Assembly (NCBI GenBank): GCA_000010565.1
Contig: AP009389.1
Span: 62,001-126,000 of the forward strand
Length of the DNA stretch: 64,000 bases
Direction of reading: 5' to 3'
DNA from: Pelotomaculum thermopropionicum SI
Lineage (GTDB): Bacteria > Bacillota > Desulfotomaculia > Desulfotomaculales > Pelotomaculaceae
The notes under the pieces were generated by a model. It worked only from the letters and a program-made list of their open reading frames with translations. It made no database searches and was not told the DNA's origin. Position numbers and translations under genes: made by a program. Positions 8,236 through 17,006 of the stretch are shown one piece after another. Position 1 is the stretch's first letter; each line of letters begins with the position of its first letter.

Positions 8236-8268
8236 GGCCGGGCAACTAATTAACCGGCCGTTTGATTT
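8236..8268 (+). terminator. Terminator of the UPF0158 gene
   Basis: GGCCGG (8236-8241), a 12-base loop, CCGGCC (8254-8259), then GTTTGATTTTTTT. Confidence 0.75.
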
Positions 8269-8304
8269 TTTTGGAAAACCCTGAAGGTATGTTTGCTTTT
8301 TACA

Positions 8305-8335
8305 AGGAAAAACCGGGGGCAAAAGCCGCCCGGTT
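8305..8335 (-). terminator. Terminator of the liv operon
   Basis: On the minus strand AACCGGGCGGC pairs with GCCCCCGGTT across a TTTT loop and is followed by a short T run. It lies 30 bases beyond the livF stop. Confidence 0.75.
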
Positions 8336-8364
8336 ATTTATCCGAGGGTTAATTCTAAAGACTG

Positions 8365-9090
8365 TCAGGCCTTATCCGCTTTTCCAATGCTGCCCAGGTA
8401 GGCGCTGCGGACCTGCGGGTCGGCCTGAAGTTCATAGGCCGGGCCGGAAATCATGATCCTGCCGGTTTCCAGGACGTAGGCGCGGCTGGCGATCTGCAGG
8501 GCCATAAAGGCGTTTTGCTCCACCAGCAGGACGGTGGTGCCGCCCCGGTTGATTTCCCGGATTATATTAAAGATTTCTTCAACCAAAATGGGGGACAGCC
8601 CCATGGAGGGCTCGTCCAGGATAAGAAGCTTAGGTTTGCACATCAGCCCGCGGCCCATTGCCAGCATTTGCTGCTCGCCGCCGGAGAGGGTGCCTGCCAC
8701 CTGCTTTTCCCGCTCCTTTAAACGGGGAAAGCGGGCAAAGACGTTTTCCAGGCTGGCCGCAATCTCGGCCTTGTCGGCCCGCGTGTAGGCGCCCATGAGC
8801 AGGTTTTCGCGCACGGTTAAATTGGGGAATATTTTTCTGCCCTCCGGAACGTGGGCGATGCCCATCTGGACGATTTTGTGGGCGGGCATTCTGGTTATAT
8901 CCTGTCCGTTAAATTCGATTTTGCCCTCCTTAGGCCGGATGAGGCCGGAGATGGTGCGCAGGGTGGTGGATTTGCCCGCGCCATTGGCCCCGATCAGGGT
9001 GACGATTTCTCCTTCCCTCACCTCGAAGGAAATGCCGTGCAGGGCCTGGATGGTGCCGTAAAAGACCTGGAGGTTGGTTACAGAAAGCAT
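8365..9090 (-). CDS. livF: Branched-chain amino acid ABC transporter, ATP-binding protein LivF
   Basis: One of the two cytoplasmic ATPases that power a high-affinity LIV-type uptake system. Walker A GANGAGKST, the Q-loop, signature LSGGEQQML, Walker B LLILDEPSMGL and the switch His (LVEQNA context) are all visible. The 241-residue length fits LivF. The start ATG overlaps the livG stop in a TGATG arrangement, so the two are translationally coupled. It is the last gene of the minus-strand livK-H-M-G-F operon and is followed by a terminator. Substrate (Leu, Ile, Val or a related compound) is inferred from the family. Confidence 0.94.
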   Translation of the reverse strand: MLSVTNLQVFYGTIQALHGISFEVREGEIVTLIGANGAGKSTTLRTISGLIRPKEGKIEFNGQDITRMPAHKIVQMGIAHVPEGRKIFPNLTVRENLLMGAYTRADKAEIAASLENVFARFPRLKEREKQVAGTLSGGEQQMLAMGRGLMCKPKLLILDEPSMGLSPILVEEIFNIIREINRGGTTVLLVEQNAFMALQIASRAYVLETGRIMISGPAYELQADPQVRSAYLGSIGKADKA

Positions 9091-9863
9091 CAGGCAACGG
9101 TCACCCCCTTGCCCAGGTAGGCCTCCAGCACCTTCTGGTTGGTGCGGACCTCCTCCGGCAGGCCGGTGGCTATTACTTCGCCGAAGTCAAGGACCACCAG
9201 CCGCTCGCAGACGTTCATGACCACGCCCATCTGGTGCTCGATTAAGAGTATGGTCAACTTGAAGCGGTCTCGTATAAACCTGATCAAATCGACCAGGGCG
9301 CTCGCCTCGGCCGGATTCATCCCGGCGGCGGGCTCGTCCAGCAGCAAGAGCCTGGGCTCACCGGCCAGGGCGCGGGCTATCTCAAGCCGGCGCTGGTCGC
9401 CGTAAGGCAGGCTGGCGGCGGTCATTCCGGCCCGGTCGGCCAGATTCATGGTTTCCAGCAGTTCCATGGATTTGGCGTAAATCTGTTCCTCCCCGGCGGA
9501 GTACCGCGGCGTGTGAAGGAAGGCGTCGAGCAAACCGTAGCCGGTCCTGGAATGAAAGACCGCCCGGACGTTGTCAAGCACGCTGCACTGCTTGAAAAGC
9601 CTGATGTTCTGGAAGGTCCTGGCTATTCCGAGCCGGTTGATTTTAAAGGGTTTCATTCCCAGGATATTCTTGCCCATGAATTCTATGGAGCCTGAAGACA
9701 CCGGGAATACGCCGGTAATCAGGTTAAAAACCGTCGTTTTGCCCGCCCCGTTGGGCCCGATCAGCCCGACTATTTCGTTTTCGGCAAGGGTCAGGCTGAA
9801 ATTGGACAGTGCCCTTAAGCCGCCGAAGTTTTTGCTAAGGCCTTTAATTTCCAGAACCGGCAT
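9090..9863 (-). CDS. livG: Branched-chain amino acid ABC transporter, ATP-binding protein LivG
   Basis: Second ATPase of the LIV transporter. Walker A GPNGAGKTT lies near the N-terminus. A long insertion before the signature region holds RTFQNIRLF, typical of LivG. LPYGDQRRLEIARAL replaces the canonical LSGGQ, as is normal in this subfamily. Walker B is LLLLDEPAAGM, with the following NPAEA also a LivG hallmark. At 257 residues its length is normal. It begins 20 bases inside the end of livM and overlaps livF by one base. It should pair with LivF on the cytoplasmic side of LivH/LivM. Confidence 0.94.
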   Translation of the reverse strand: MPVLEIKGLSKNFGGLRALSNFSLTLAENEIVGLIGPNGAGKTTVFNLITGVFPVSSGSIEFMGKNILGMKPFKINRLGIARTFQNIRLFKQCSVLDNVRAVFHSRTGYGLLDAFLHTPRYSAGEEQIYAKSMELLETMNLADRAGMTAASLPYGDQRRLEIARALAGEPRLLLLDEPAAGMNPAEASALVDLIRFIRDRFKLTILLIEHQMGVVMNVCERLVVLDFGEVIATGLPEEVRTNQKVLEAYLGKGVTVA

Positions 9864-10869
9864 GCTCCCCCTCCTTTCCAGGTACGGCCGGACGCGCCCT
9901 GGGCGGCGTGAAAATGCCTAGCTCTTTGCCGCCGAAAATCCCCTGCGGACGCGACAGGATGGTAATGACGAGGATGAGGGCGTATATAACGCCGCGAAAC
10001 TCGATAAACTGCTGACCCAGCACGAAACGCAGACCTTCCAGCAGGAAGACCCACCCTATTGCGGTGATCACTGTGCCGGTCATGCTGCCCAGCCCGCCTA
10101 GAACCACTATAAGCAGGAAATCGAAGGACTTTAAAAAGTCGAAGCTCGACGGGTGGATAAATGGGTAGCGGTGGGCGTACAGGGCCCCGGCCAGCCCGGC
10201 CAGGGCGCAGCCGAAGACGAAAGCCAGCACCTTGGACCTGGTGGTGTCGATGCCCATGATGTCGGCGGCAATTTCGTCGTCGCGAATGGCCTTGCAGGAC
10301 CTGCCGTAACTGGAGTGGATAAAATTGCGGACCAGAAGGACGGATATAACCGCAAAAAGAAAGATGAAGTCAAAAGTTGCCACCTGCGGCAGTCCTGCCA
10401 TGCCGGTAGCCCCGCCCAGAACTGGAAACAGCTTGTTGGAATTATCCATACCCACTTTAACAATTATGCCGAAACCAAGGGTGGCAATGCCCAAGTAGTC
10501 CGAACGGAGACGCAGGATGGGCAGGCCGATCAAAAAAGCCACCAGCGCCGCCGCCAGCATCCCGGCAGGAAGGGCGGCAATAAACCAGGCCAGGCTGCCG
10601 TGCCCCAGCAGTTTACTGATTGTCCCGGCGGTATAGGCGCCGAGGCCGTAGAAGGCGGCGTGTCCCAGGGAGAACTGGCCGGCAAAGCCGTAGATGATGC
10701 ACAGCCCGAGGGCACCGATGGTGGTTATTAAAGCCTGGTCCAGCACCAAAAGCCAGTAGGGCGTCAGCAGGCCGCTTAAGGCCAGAATTTTTACGGCTGT
10801 GTAAATTGCTGCCGCCAGAAGTAAAAGGGCAGCGGTTTGGCGGGAATTGTTCAATGCTCTTTTGCCCAT
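9844..10869 (-). CDS. livM: Branched-chain amino acid ABC transporter permease LivM
   Basis: Integral membrane subunit with about eight to ten hydrophobic segments over 341 residues. LivM hallmarks are seen: YGFAGQFSLGHAAFYGLGAY near the front, RLRSDYLGIATLGFG, and GRSCKAIRDDEIAADIMGI, the cytoplasmic coupling loop that contacts the ATPases. The start ATG 10869 lies nine bases after livH. The end overlaps livG. Together with LivH it forms the translocation pore. Confidence 0.93.
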   Translation of the reverse strand: MGKRALNNSRQTAALLLLAAAIYTAVKILALSGLLTPYWLLVLDQALITTIGALGLCIIYGFAGQFSLGHAAFYGLGAYTAGTISKLLGHGSLAWFIAALPAGMLAAALVAFLIGLPILRLRSDYLGIATLGFGIIVKVGMDNSNKLFPVLGGATGMAGLPQVATFDFIFLFAVISVLLVRNFIHSSYGRSCKAIRDDEIAADIMGIDTTRSKVLAFVFGCALAGLAGALYAHRYPFIHPSSFDFLKSFDFLLIVVLGGLGSMTGTVITAIGWVFLLEGLRFVLGQQFIEFRGVIYALILVITILSRPQGIFGGKELGIFTPPRARPAVPGKEGEHAGSGN

Positions 10870-10878
10870 TTTATCTAC

Positions 10879-11763
10879 CTAGACTTTCTCAGGATTGGTT
10901 TTTCCGAGGATTCCGGCCGGCCGCACCATCAGCACTATGATTAAGACGGCAAAGGCAATGGCATCTCTTAACTGGGAAGACAGGAAAGCCGCCGTAAGGG
11001 TTTCCACCTGGCCCATGATCAGGGCTCCCAGGACGGCGCCCGGGATGATTCCGATCCCCCCCAGAACGGCTGCCGTGAAAGCCTTAAGGCCGGGCATAAT
11101 GCCCATGAAGGGCTGGATCTGGGGATAGGCAATGGCGTAAAGCACCCCACCGGCGGCGGCCAGGGCCGACCCGATGGCAAAGGTGATGGAAATCACGCTG
11201 TCAACGTTAACGCCCATCAGGCGCGCCGCGTCGTGATCGTAAGACACGGTGCGCATGGCCATGCCGATTTTGGTGCGGTAAATCAAGTACTGGAGCATTA
11301 AAAGCATTACAATCACCACTGCGGCCACCATTACCTGAATGTTGGTTACGGTAACCCCGCCCAGCGACCAGTGCACTTCTTCGAAAGGCCTCTGCACGAC
11401 GCGGTAGTTGGGGCCGAAAACAAAGCGGAGGCTGCAGAAGTATTCCAGGAAAAGCGACACGCCCAGCGCGCTGATCAGGATGGAAATGGTGGGAGCGTAA
11501 CGGAGCGGGCGATAGGCAATTTTTTCTATAATCATGCCCAAAACGGCGCAGGCGGCCATGGCCGTGATTACTGCCAGGGGCAGCGGCAGGCCCCATTGGG
11601 CAAAGCCGAAATACCCGATAAAGGCCCCTACCATAAAAACATCGCCGTGGGCGAAGTTGATTAATTTAATTATCCCGTAGACCATGGTGTAGCCTAAGGC
11701 AATCAGGGCGTACATGAAGCCGAGCTGGAGACCGTTGATTACTTGATCGAGAAAATGTTCCAA
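10879..11763 (-). CDS. livH: Branched-chain amino acid ABC transporter permease LivH
   Basis: Integral membrane subunit of 294 residues with about eight hydrophobic segments. Hallmarks are QVINGLQLGFMYALIALGYT at the start, IKLINFAHGDVFMVGAF, and the coupling-loop sequence TVSYDHDAARLMGV. It partners LivM. Its start lies about 110 bases downstream of the binding-protein gene, and the gap holds a stable hairpin. The C-terminal RPAGILGK is also characteristic of the family. Confidence 0.93.
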   Translation of the reverse strand: MEHFLDQVINGLQLGFMYALIALGYTMVYGIIKLINFAHGDVFMVGAFIGYFGFAQWGLPLPLAVITAMAACAVLGMIIEKIAYRPLRYAPTISILISALGVSLFLEYFCSLRFVFGPNYRVVQRPFEEVHWSLGGVTVTNIQVMVAAVVIVMLLMLQYLIYRTKIGMAMRTVSYDHDAARLMGVNVDSVISITFAIGSALAAAGGVLYAIAYPQIQPFMGIMPGLKAFTAAVLGGIGIIPGAVLGALIMGQVETLTAAFLSSQLRDAIAFAVLIIVLMVRPAGILGKTNPEKV

Positions 11764-11805
11764 ATAGGGTCATCTCCCTGAAAAAGCGTTTGCAGCAGTT
11801 AATCA

Positions 11806-11834
11806 GGGAAGGGAGTGGTGCCACTCGCCTTCCC
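11806..11834 (-). promoter_or_regulatory. Intercistronic hairpin between livK and livH
   Basis: A 13-base stem (GGGAAGG-GAGTGG against CCACTCGCCTTCCC, one bulge, two-base loop) lies in the only sizeable gap of the liv operon. On the minus strand no long T run follows. It may protect the 3' end of the binding-protein message or cut down read-through, giving more binding protein than permease. The role is inference. Confidence 0.5.
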
Positions 11835-11876
11835 CGCCAGTTTTATTCCGGTTTATTTTAAAAAAAAGTTAAATGC

Positions 11877-13034
11877 CTACGGGTTAACCGTGGTAACGTA
11901 GTTGTACTTCTTGTCTTCCCTGACCTGCAGGATGGTGATGGCCTTGGTCGGGTTGCCGTCTTTATCAAACGAGATCTTGCCGCTTACGGCCGGGAAGTCC
12001 TTGGTATCCTTTAAAATGTCCTTGATTTTGGTTGTGTCGTCGCTGTTGGCTTTGGCAATGGCATTTAACAGCAGCTTGGTGGCGTCGTAGGAAAGGGCGG
12101 CGCAAAACTCGGGAGTGGTGTTGTATTTAGCTTTATATTTCTCCACGAAGCTTTTAACCTCCGGCCTGGGGTCGTCGGCCGAGAAATGGTTGGTGAAATA
12201 GCCGCCGCTCATGGTGGCGAAATCAAGGTCCGGCGAATCCCATCCGTCGCCGCCTAAGAAGATCGCCTTAATGCCTTTCTCGCGCGCCTGCTTGCCGATT
12301 ATGCTGACCTTCTGGTGGTAATCGGGCAAGTAGAGCAGGTCGGGGTTTTTCCTGGCAATGTTGGTCAGCACCGCCGAGAAGTCTTTGTCGTCTTTTGAAT
12401 AGGCCTCAAAGGCTACTATCTCGCCGCCGCCTTTAGTAAAGTTGTCCTTGAAGTAGTTGGCCAGGCCGATGGTGTAGTCGTTGGTCTGGTCATAAAGCAC
12501 GGCTGCAGTTTTCGCCTTCAGGGTATCCAGGGCAAACTTGGCGCCGATGGTGCCCTGGAACGGGTCGATGAAGCAGGCCCGGAAGACGTATTCCTTGCGC
12601 TTGCCGTCGGCCACCGTGACCTTTTCGTTGGTGGCAGTGCTGGCAATCATGACCACCTTGTTGCTGTTGGCGATGTCAGAAACCGGTATGGCCGACCTGG
12701 TGGTGACCGGACCGATGATGGCCTTTACCTTGTCCTGGGAAACCAGCTTGGTGGCGACGTTTGCCCCCTCGTTGGCGTCGTTGCGGTCGTCCACGATAAC
12801 CGGTTCGATTTTGTAGTCGCCGGCTTTGTAACCTGCTTCTTCAAGCGCCAGCAGGAAGCCGTTTTTGGTGTATTCGCCGAAGCTCTGGACGTCTCCGGTC
12901 AGCGGGGCAACAAGGCCGACTTTGATTACTTTTTCGCCGGATTTAGCCGGTTCCTTGCCGCCGCAGCCGGCCGCAACAAGGACCAGGCCCAGGGCCAGGA
13001 TCAGCAGGACCGGACCCCACTTGTTTTTGAACAT
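11877..13034 (-). CDS. livK: Branched-chain amino acid-binding lipoprotein (LivK/LivJ type)
   Basis: Periplasmic-binding-protein-like type I receptor of the LIV transporter, tethered to the outer face of the membrane. A signal peptide with lipobox VAAGCGG places the lipidated Cys at 24. The mature part begins KVIKVGLVAPLTGDVQSFG. It continues with VIVDDRNDANEGANVATKL and GPVTTRSAIPVSDIA, family landmarks of the ligand cleft. Length 385 is normal. AAGGAGGGA precedes ATG 13034. It is the first gene of the operon and is separated from livH by a hairpin. Ligand identity cannot be told from the sequence. Confidence 0.93.
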   Translation of the reverse strand: MFKNKWGPVLLILALGLVLVAAGCGGKEPAKSGEKVIKVGLVAPLTGDVQSFGEYTKNGFLLALEEAGYKAGDYKIEPVIVDDRNDANEGANVATKLVSQDKVKAIIGPVTTRSAIPVSDIANSNKVVMIASTATNEKVTVADGKRKEYVFRACFIDPFQGTIGAKFALDTLKAKTAAVLYDQTNDYTIGLANYFKDNFTKGGGEIVAFEAYSKDDKDFSAVLTNIARKNPDLLYLPDYHQKVSIIGKQAREKGIKAIFLGGDGWDSPDLDFATMSGGYFTNHFSADDPRPEVKSFVEKYKAKYNTTPEFCAALSYDATKLLLNAIAKANSDDTTKIKDILKDTKDFPAVSGKISFDKDGNPTKAITILQVREDKKYNYVTTVNP

Positions 13035-13461
13035 AAAAAAATCCCTCCTTAAAGAATTACCATTTCGACAAAAAACTTTTAGGCATATCGTTCTTTAGCG
13101 TAAGAGCGCCGGTGCTAGCTGCCCGCCGGCAAAACAGCATTACCACCCCCTAAAAAATGAGGTAAATCACAAACAGGCAAAAATGTGAATCAGGAAAATG
13201 TTCGTCAAATCTATAGATTTTCCTTCTTGTTATACCGCCCGGAAATATTAATTATTTTTGGTCGTTTTTTAACCGATCAAAAGCAACAAAAATAAAGTCT
13301 ACCCAAAACCGCCAACTTGTAGTAAAATAAAAGTGTGCTAGGAAATTGCCGGCACGGCAGCCATTAAGCATAATATGGAAGAAAGCTTTAGCAGCATATA
13401 AAAATTGCGGCAGGTGATTAATGCATTTAAAGTGCCGGACTTTTTTACTGGGAGGCATTGA
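13035..13461. other. Divergent intergenic region, liv operon / G5-3D gene
   Basis: Holds no gene. It carries the livK ribosome site, then on the minus strand a long leader with a GC-rich imperfect hairpin at about 13109-13134 (GCCGGCGGG against CACCGGC). Farther up there is a TTGACG (13208-13203) without a good -10 partner. Toward the plus-strand gene it is AT-rich, with TAGTAAAATAAAAG near 13320. No operator or riboswitch was recognised. Confidence 0.4.
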
Positions 13462-14481
13462 ATGAACTGGAGCGCATTGTTGAAACCGGCCGGCGGAGAA
13501 GACGGCTGCAGCGCAGGGGAACCCCGGAAGCGGGGTATTTTGTTCTTGTGGGCGGCGGTTTTTTGCGCCGTGTTTCTTCTGGCGGCCGGGGGCTATGCCT
13601 GGGCTAAAAAGTCGGTGGTGCTGGTTGTTGACGGGAAGAGAACCGAGGTGCGGACTTTTTCCCGCACGGTAGGGGGAGTTCTTAAAAAACTGAATATTGT
13701 GCTGCTGGATAAGGACACGGTGGACCCGCCGCCGGAGACACCGCTGAGAGAAGGTATGGTGGTGACGGTGGAGCGGGCCAGGGAGGTTTGCGTGGCCGTT
13801 GACGGCGGTGAAGTTCAGGTCAGGACAAGAGGGCAGACGGTGGGGGACGTGCTTGCCGAATGCGGCATTGTCCTGGGGCCGGAGGACGAGGTGACGCCGG
13901 GGAGAGAGGCGGCAGTTGTCCAGGGCACGAAGATAGTTGTGTCCAGGGTAAATACCGCTCTGGAAGTGGAAGAGGTCCCGCTGGCGTATGAGGTAAAAAG
14001 GAGGTACACCGTTGCCCTGCCGCAGGGTGCCACCCGGATAGCGCAGGAGGGGCGGGAAGGAACGGAGCGCCGCACCTGGCAGGTCACATACCGGGACGGC
14101 AGGGAGGTGAGCCGCCAGCTTGCTTCCGCTGAGGTAATTGCGCCGCCGGTGGATAAGGTGGTCATGGTCGGCAGCGGGATGGTGGTTTCCAGGGGCGGTG
14201 AAAATATCAGGTACTCCGAATGCATTGAAATGCTGGCTTCGGGCTATACCTTCACCGGCCATAACACGGCCATGGGAATATATCCCAGCTACGGAGTGGC
14301 CGCGGTCGATCCCGGCAGGATTCCCATGGGGACCCGGCTTTACGTGGAGGGCTACGGTTACGCCACGGCCCTGGACCGGGGCAGCGCAATAAAGGGAGAC
14401 AGAATCGACCTCTTTTTTGAGTCCAGGGAGGAAGCCATGAACTGGGGTCTAAAGAGGGTAAAAGTTTATGTTTTGAATTAG
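13462..14481 (+). CDS. YabE-like cell-wall protein: DUF348 pair, G5 domain, 3D domain
   Basis: A 339-residue protein anchored by one membrane segment at about 24-46. Two DUF348 repeats follow (VVLVVDGKRTEVRTFSRTV at about 51-69 and VCVAVDGGEVQVRTRGQTV near 110). A G5 domain covers about 165-235. A C-terminal 3D domain has GVAAVDPGRIPMGTRLYVEG and DRGSAIKGDRIDLFF, whose three aspartates name the domain. The 3D domain is shared with MltA and Rpf/Sps-type peptidoglycan hydrolases, so a muralytic role at the cell surface or in germination is likely. GGGAGG precedes ATG 13462. The position before rsmA is that of yabE; rnmV, usually in between, is missing. Confidence 0.9.
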   Translation: MNWSALLKPAGGEDGCSAGEPRKRGILFLWAAVFCAVFLLAAGGYAWAKKSVVLVVDGKRTEVRTFSRTVGGVLKKLNIVLLDKDTVDPPPETPLREGMVVTVERAREVCVAVDGGEVQVRTRGQTVGDVLAECGIVLGPEDEVTPGREAAVVQGTKIVVSRVNTALEVEEVPLAYEVKRRYTVALPQGATRIAQEGREGTERRTWQVTYRDGREVSRQLASAEVIAPPVDKVVMVGSGMVVSRGGENIRYSECIEMLASGYTFTGHNTAMGIYPSYGVAAVDPGRIPMGTRLYVEGYGYATALDRGSAIKGDRIDLFFESREEAMNWGLKRVKVYVLN

Positions 14482-14485
14482 TCGC

Positions 14486-14512
14486 AAAAGGGCTGAAAAG
14501 CCCTTTTTTGTT
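14486..14512 (+). terminator. Terminator after the G5/3D gene
   Basis: AAAAGGGCT, GAAA loop, AGCCCTTTTTT. A perfect nine-base stem with a T run. Confidence 0.9.
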
Positions 14513-14597
14513 TTAGCATTAAAAGGGGAATAATAAAAGGAAAGAACGGACTGCGTGTCGAAATAGGGAAAGAAACTTTATTAGCGGGGGCAGGGGC

Positions 14598-15485
14598 TTG
14601 ATTGTAGTCGCTTCGCCGGCAGTTGTGCGGGAAATCATGCGGCGCCACGGGATCAGCCCGAGGAAAAGCCTGGGGCAAAATTTTTTAATAGACCTGAATA
14701 TTATAGATAAGATAATAAAGGCCGCGGATCTGACGCCGGCAGACCTGGTCGTGGAAATAGGCCCCGGCCTGGGGGCCCTTACCGCGCGGGCCGCGGCCAG
14801 GGCCGGGAAGGTGCTGGCCGTGGAAGTGGACCGCGGGCTGCTGCCCGCCCTGGCCGAAGTGCTGGAAGGAGCTGGAAACGTCGAAATAATCCGGGGAGAC
14901 GCGCTGGACGTTGATTTCGACCGGCTGGCCGGGGAAAAAACGGACGGCGCTTTCGGGCGCGGCGGAAAAAAGTATAAGCTTTTGGCCAACCTGCCCTACT
15001 ATCTGACCGGCCCTCTTTTATTGCGCCTGCTGCTGGAACGGTTTAATTTTGCGCTGATGGTGGTTATGGTCCAGCTTGAGGTGGCCTTCCGTCTGACGGC
15101 CTCTCCCGGCACCGCCGACTACGGCGCCTTAAGCGTTGCCGTCCAGTATTTTACCGAGCCAAAGGTTCTTTTCCGGGTGCCCAGGACGGTATTTTACCCT
15201 CCGCCGGGGGTGGATTCGGCGGTGGTGCGGCTGGCCCTGCGGCCGGCTCCGGCCGTTACAGTGAGAAATGAGGACGTCTTCTTCCAGGTGGTGCGGGCGG
15301 CTTTCGGTTTTCGCAGAAAAACGCTGCTGAATTCCCTGGCCGCCTCCGGCCTGGGTCCCGGCAGGGAGGCCTGGCTAGAGGTGCTAAAACGCGCCGGGAT
15401 TGACCCGCAGCGGCGGGGCGAAACCTTGAGCCTGAGTGAATTTGCCTCTATTGCGGACAGCTTTTTGGATGCCGGCGGTCAGTAG
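14598..15485 (+). CDS. rsmA: 16S rRNA dimethyladenosine transferase
   Basis: KsgA/RsmA dimethylates A1518 and A1519 near the 3' end of 16S rRNA as a late check in small-subunit assembly. SAM-binding motif VEIGPGLGALT, catalytic NLPYYLTGP and the N-terminal GISPRKSLGQNFLID are clear. The 295-residue length is normal. The frame opens at TTG 14598 behind GGGGCAGGGG, which fits the usual N-terminus; ATG 14637 would cut into the conserved region. The gene has its own leader after the upstream terminator and is followed at once by the YkuK-type gene. Confidence 0.94.
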   Translation: MIVVASPAVVREIMRRHGISPRKSLGQNFLIDLNIIDKIIKAADLTPADLVVEIGPGLGALTARAAARAGKVLAVEVDRGLLPALAEVLEGAGNVEIIRGDALDVDFDRLAGEKTDGAFGRGGKKYKLLANLPYYLTGPLLLRLLLERFNFALMVVMVQLEVAFRLTASPGTADYGALSVAVQYFTEPKVLFRVPRTVFYPPPGVDSAVVRLALRPAPAVTVRNEDVFFQVVRAAFGFRRKTLLNSLAASGLGPGREAWLEVLKRAGIDPQRRGETLSLSEFASIADSFLDAGGQ

Positions 15486-15509
15486 TTTGGGGAGAAAGGA
15501 GGAGGGGCC

Positions 15510-15980
15510 GTGTATTTTATCAGCCCTTCCAAGGGCCGGATGGACTTTAAGGAAATGATGAGAGACATCGTTGCCTATATTAAGGGGCTTCCCACCTCCT
15601 CTTATAAAATCATCATCGGTTCTGACTCCCAGGTAAAAAGCGATACCAGCTTTGTTACGGCGGTTATTGTGCACCGCCTGGGGAAAGGGGCTCGCTATTA
15701 CTACCGCAAGAAAACGCAGCGGAAAATCAAAAGCCTGCGCCAGAAGATTTTTTATGAAACCGCCCTGAGCCTGGAAGTAGGGGGCATGGTGCACAGGTAT
15801 TTCGCGGAAAGCGGGTTTGACGACTTGAGCGTGGAAATCCACATTGATATCGGTGCTTACGGGGAAAGCAAGGATTTAATCCGCGAGGTTGTGGGCATGG
15901 TCACCGGCAGCGGCTTCAGGGCCAAAATAAAGCCGGAAGCCTACGGCGCCTCCAGCGTAGCGGACAAACACACCAAGTAA
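15510..15980 (+). CDS. YkuK-type protein (DUF458, RNase H-like)
   Basis: A 156-residue soluble protein of the DUF458/YkuK family, predicted to have an RNase H-like fold. Landmarks are the N-terminal YFISPSKGRMDFKEM, IIIGSDSQV (an acidic residue in an RNase H-like first strand), and the later IHIDIGAYGESKDLI. In Bacillus ykuK lies elsewhere and is linked to general stress; its function is unproven. The GTG start at 15510 has a strong AAGGAGGAGGGG site. It follows rsmA by 24 bases and probably shares its transcript. A hairpin then separates it from the convergent glycosyltransferase. Confidence 0.82.
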   Translation: MYFISPSKGRMDFKEMMRDIVAYIKGLPTSSYKIIIGSDSQVKSDTSFVTAVIVHRLGKGARYYYRKKTQRKIKSLRQKIFYETALSLEVGGMVHRYFAESGFDDLSVEIHIDIGAYGESKDLIREVVGMVTGSGFRAKIKPEAYGASSVADKHTK

Positions 15981-15981
15981 A

Positions 15982-16013
15982 GGGCCCGGTTACAATCAAA
16001 CCGGGCCTCTTTG
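15982..16013. terminator. Convergent terminator hairpin
   Basis: GGCCCGGTT (about 15983-15991), six-base loop, AACCGGGCC, then TCTTT on the plus strand and CTTTACTT on the minus strand. It can serve both flanking genes. Confidence 0.65.
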
Positions 16014-16052
16014 GTGCGCTGGCGGGGGCGGTTCACTGCCAAAACGCCGGGG

Positions 16053-16880
16053 TTAAGCCTGTTCCGGCGCTGCAACGACCTTGTCCGGGCCTGCCTGCCC
16101 CAGAAAGTCGTCCAGCAGGTCCCAGCGCCTGCAACTGTTATAGCCGTTGTACTCCACTGCGCCCAGCGAGCGGTGGCGCTTTTTGTTTTTGTAGACGCGG
16201 ATTGCCTCCAGGCAGTCTCCGATGATGGTTTCGGCAATCCGCTCGGAGTGAGCCGGGTCTTTGTCAGGGGAACCCAGGGCCCTGTGGGGAACGGCTGTGC
16301 CCACGCAGACGCTAAGCCCCTTTTTTGCCGCAAGTGCCAGCGTTACCGGCGGCATGGCCACCTCTTTAAGCGGGATGGACAGAAGCAGACGGCGCGAGAC
16401 GGCGTGCGGTCCGTGGCTGGGCGAGGCCGCTCCGATGACATGCTCCAGGTTTATTTCCCGGTTCAGCTTGCTGCGTACTTTCAGCACGAAGGAAGCCAGC
16501 AGGGACGTTCTCACCTGGTATTCGCCCGGGTAACAGTTGGTTAAGGCCATGTCGGCACCGTTGTTTACTTTTGCGATTAGTTCGGCCAGGCTTGCGGCAA
16601 TATCTCCGTCCATGTCCCCGTCCAGAAAGAGAACTGCCGTGGCGCCTTTGTCCAGAGCGGCTTTAGCCCCCATCGCCCTGGGAACGTCGATGCCCAGGGG
16701 CTCTTTAAAGTAAAGAGGCGCAACCCGCGGGGATTTAATCTGCATCACGATTCCGTATGAATTATCGGTGCACCCGTTTATTACCGGAATAATCAGGTCA
16801 AAGGGAAGCCCCAGAAGGGTGTCGATAATTTTTTTTATGCTTTTTTCCTCGTTTCTGGCCGGGACAACGGCGGCAAGCAT
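16053..16880 (-). CDS. Family 2 glycosyltransferase
   Basis: A 275-residue cytoplasmic glycosyltransferase with the GT-A fold. The nucleotide-sugar site begins VVPARNEEKSIKKI. VINGCTDNSYGIV follows and the metal-binding DxD is in LFLDGDMDGD (about 90-99). HRALGSPDKDP lies in the C-terminal half. It resembles single-domain GT2 enzymes such as glucosyl-3-phosphoglycerate synthases but has no diagnostic substrate motif. ATG 16880 follows GAGGGGG; the frame opens 15 bases earlier without a ribosome site. It stands alone, convergent with the YkuK-type gene and divergent from yabG. Donor and acceptor are unknown. Confidence 0.8.
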   Translation of the reverse strand: MLAAVVPARNEEKSIKKIIDTLLGLPFDLIIPVINGCTDNSYGIVMQIKSPRVAPLYFKEPLGIDVPRAMGAKAALDKGATAVLFLDGDMDGDIAASLAELIAKVNNGADMALTNCYPGEYQVRTSLLASFVLKVRSKLNREINLEHVIGAASPSHGPHAVSRRLLLSIPLKEVAMPPVTLALAAKKGLSVCVGTAVPHRALGSPDKDPAHSERIAETIIGDCLEAIRVYKNKKRHRSLGAVEYNGYNSCRRWDLLDDFLGQAGPDKVVAAPEQA

Positions 16881-16949
16881 TTTATTCCCCCTCAATCAGT
16901 CTCTAAGTAATATATGGAAAAAATGAAGAAGAGTTGCCAGTTTAAAAAC

Positions 16950-16978
16950 ACAACCGGGCCGCCTCCTTACATATGATG
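16950..16978 (+). promoter_or_regulatory. Possible mother-cell (sigma-K/E) promoter of yabG
   Basis: CATATGATG at 16970-16978 resembles the -10 box of sigma-E/K promoters, with an AC 18 bases upstream as a weak sigma-K -35. It lies 29 bases before the yabG start. Bacillus yabG is known to be sigma-K dependent. Confidence 0.45.
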
Positions 16979-17006
16979 TTGTAAAAGGAAAAAGGGGTTT
17001 CTTTAA

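Noticed and set aside
13252-14262. Long minus-strand frame over the G5/3D gene
   Set aside because: Antisense to a multi-domain gene with good motifs; no ribosome site or recognisable domain.
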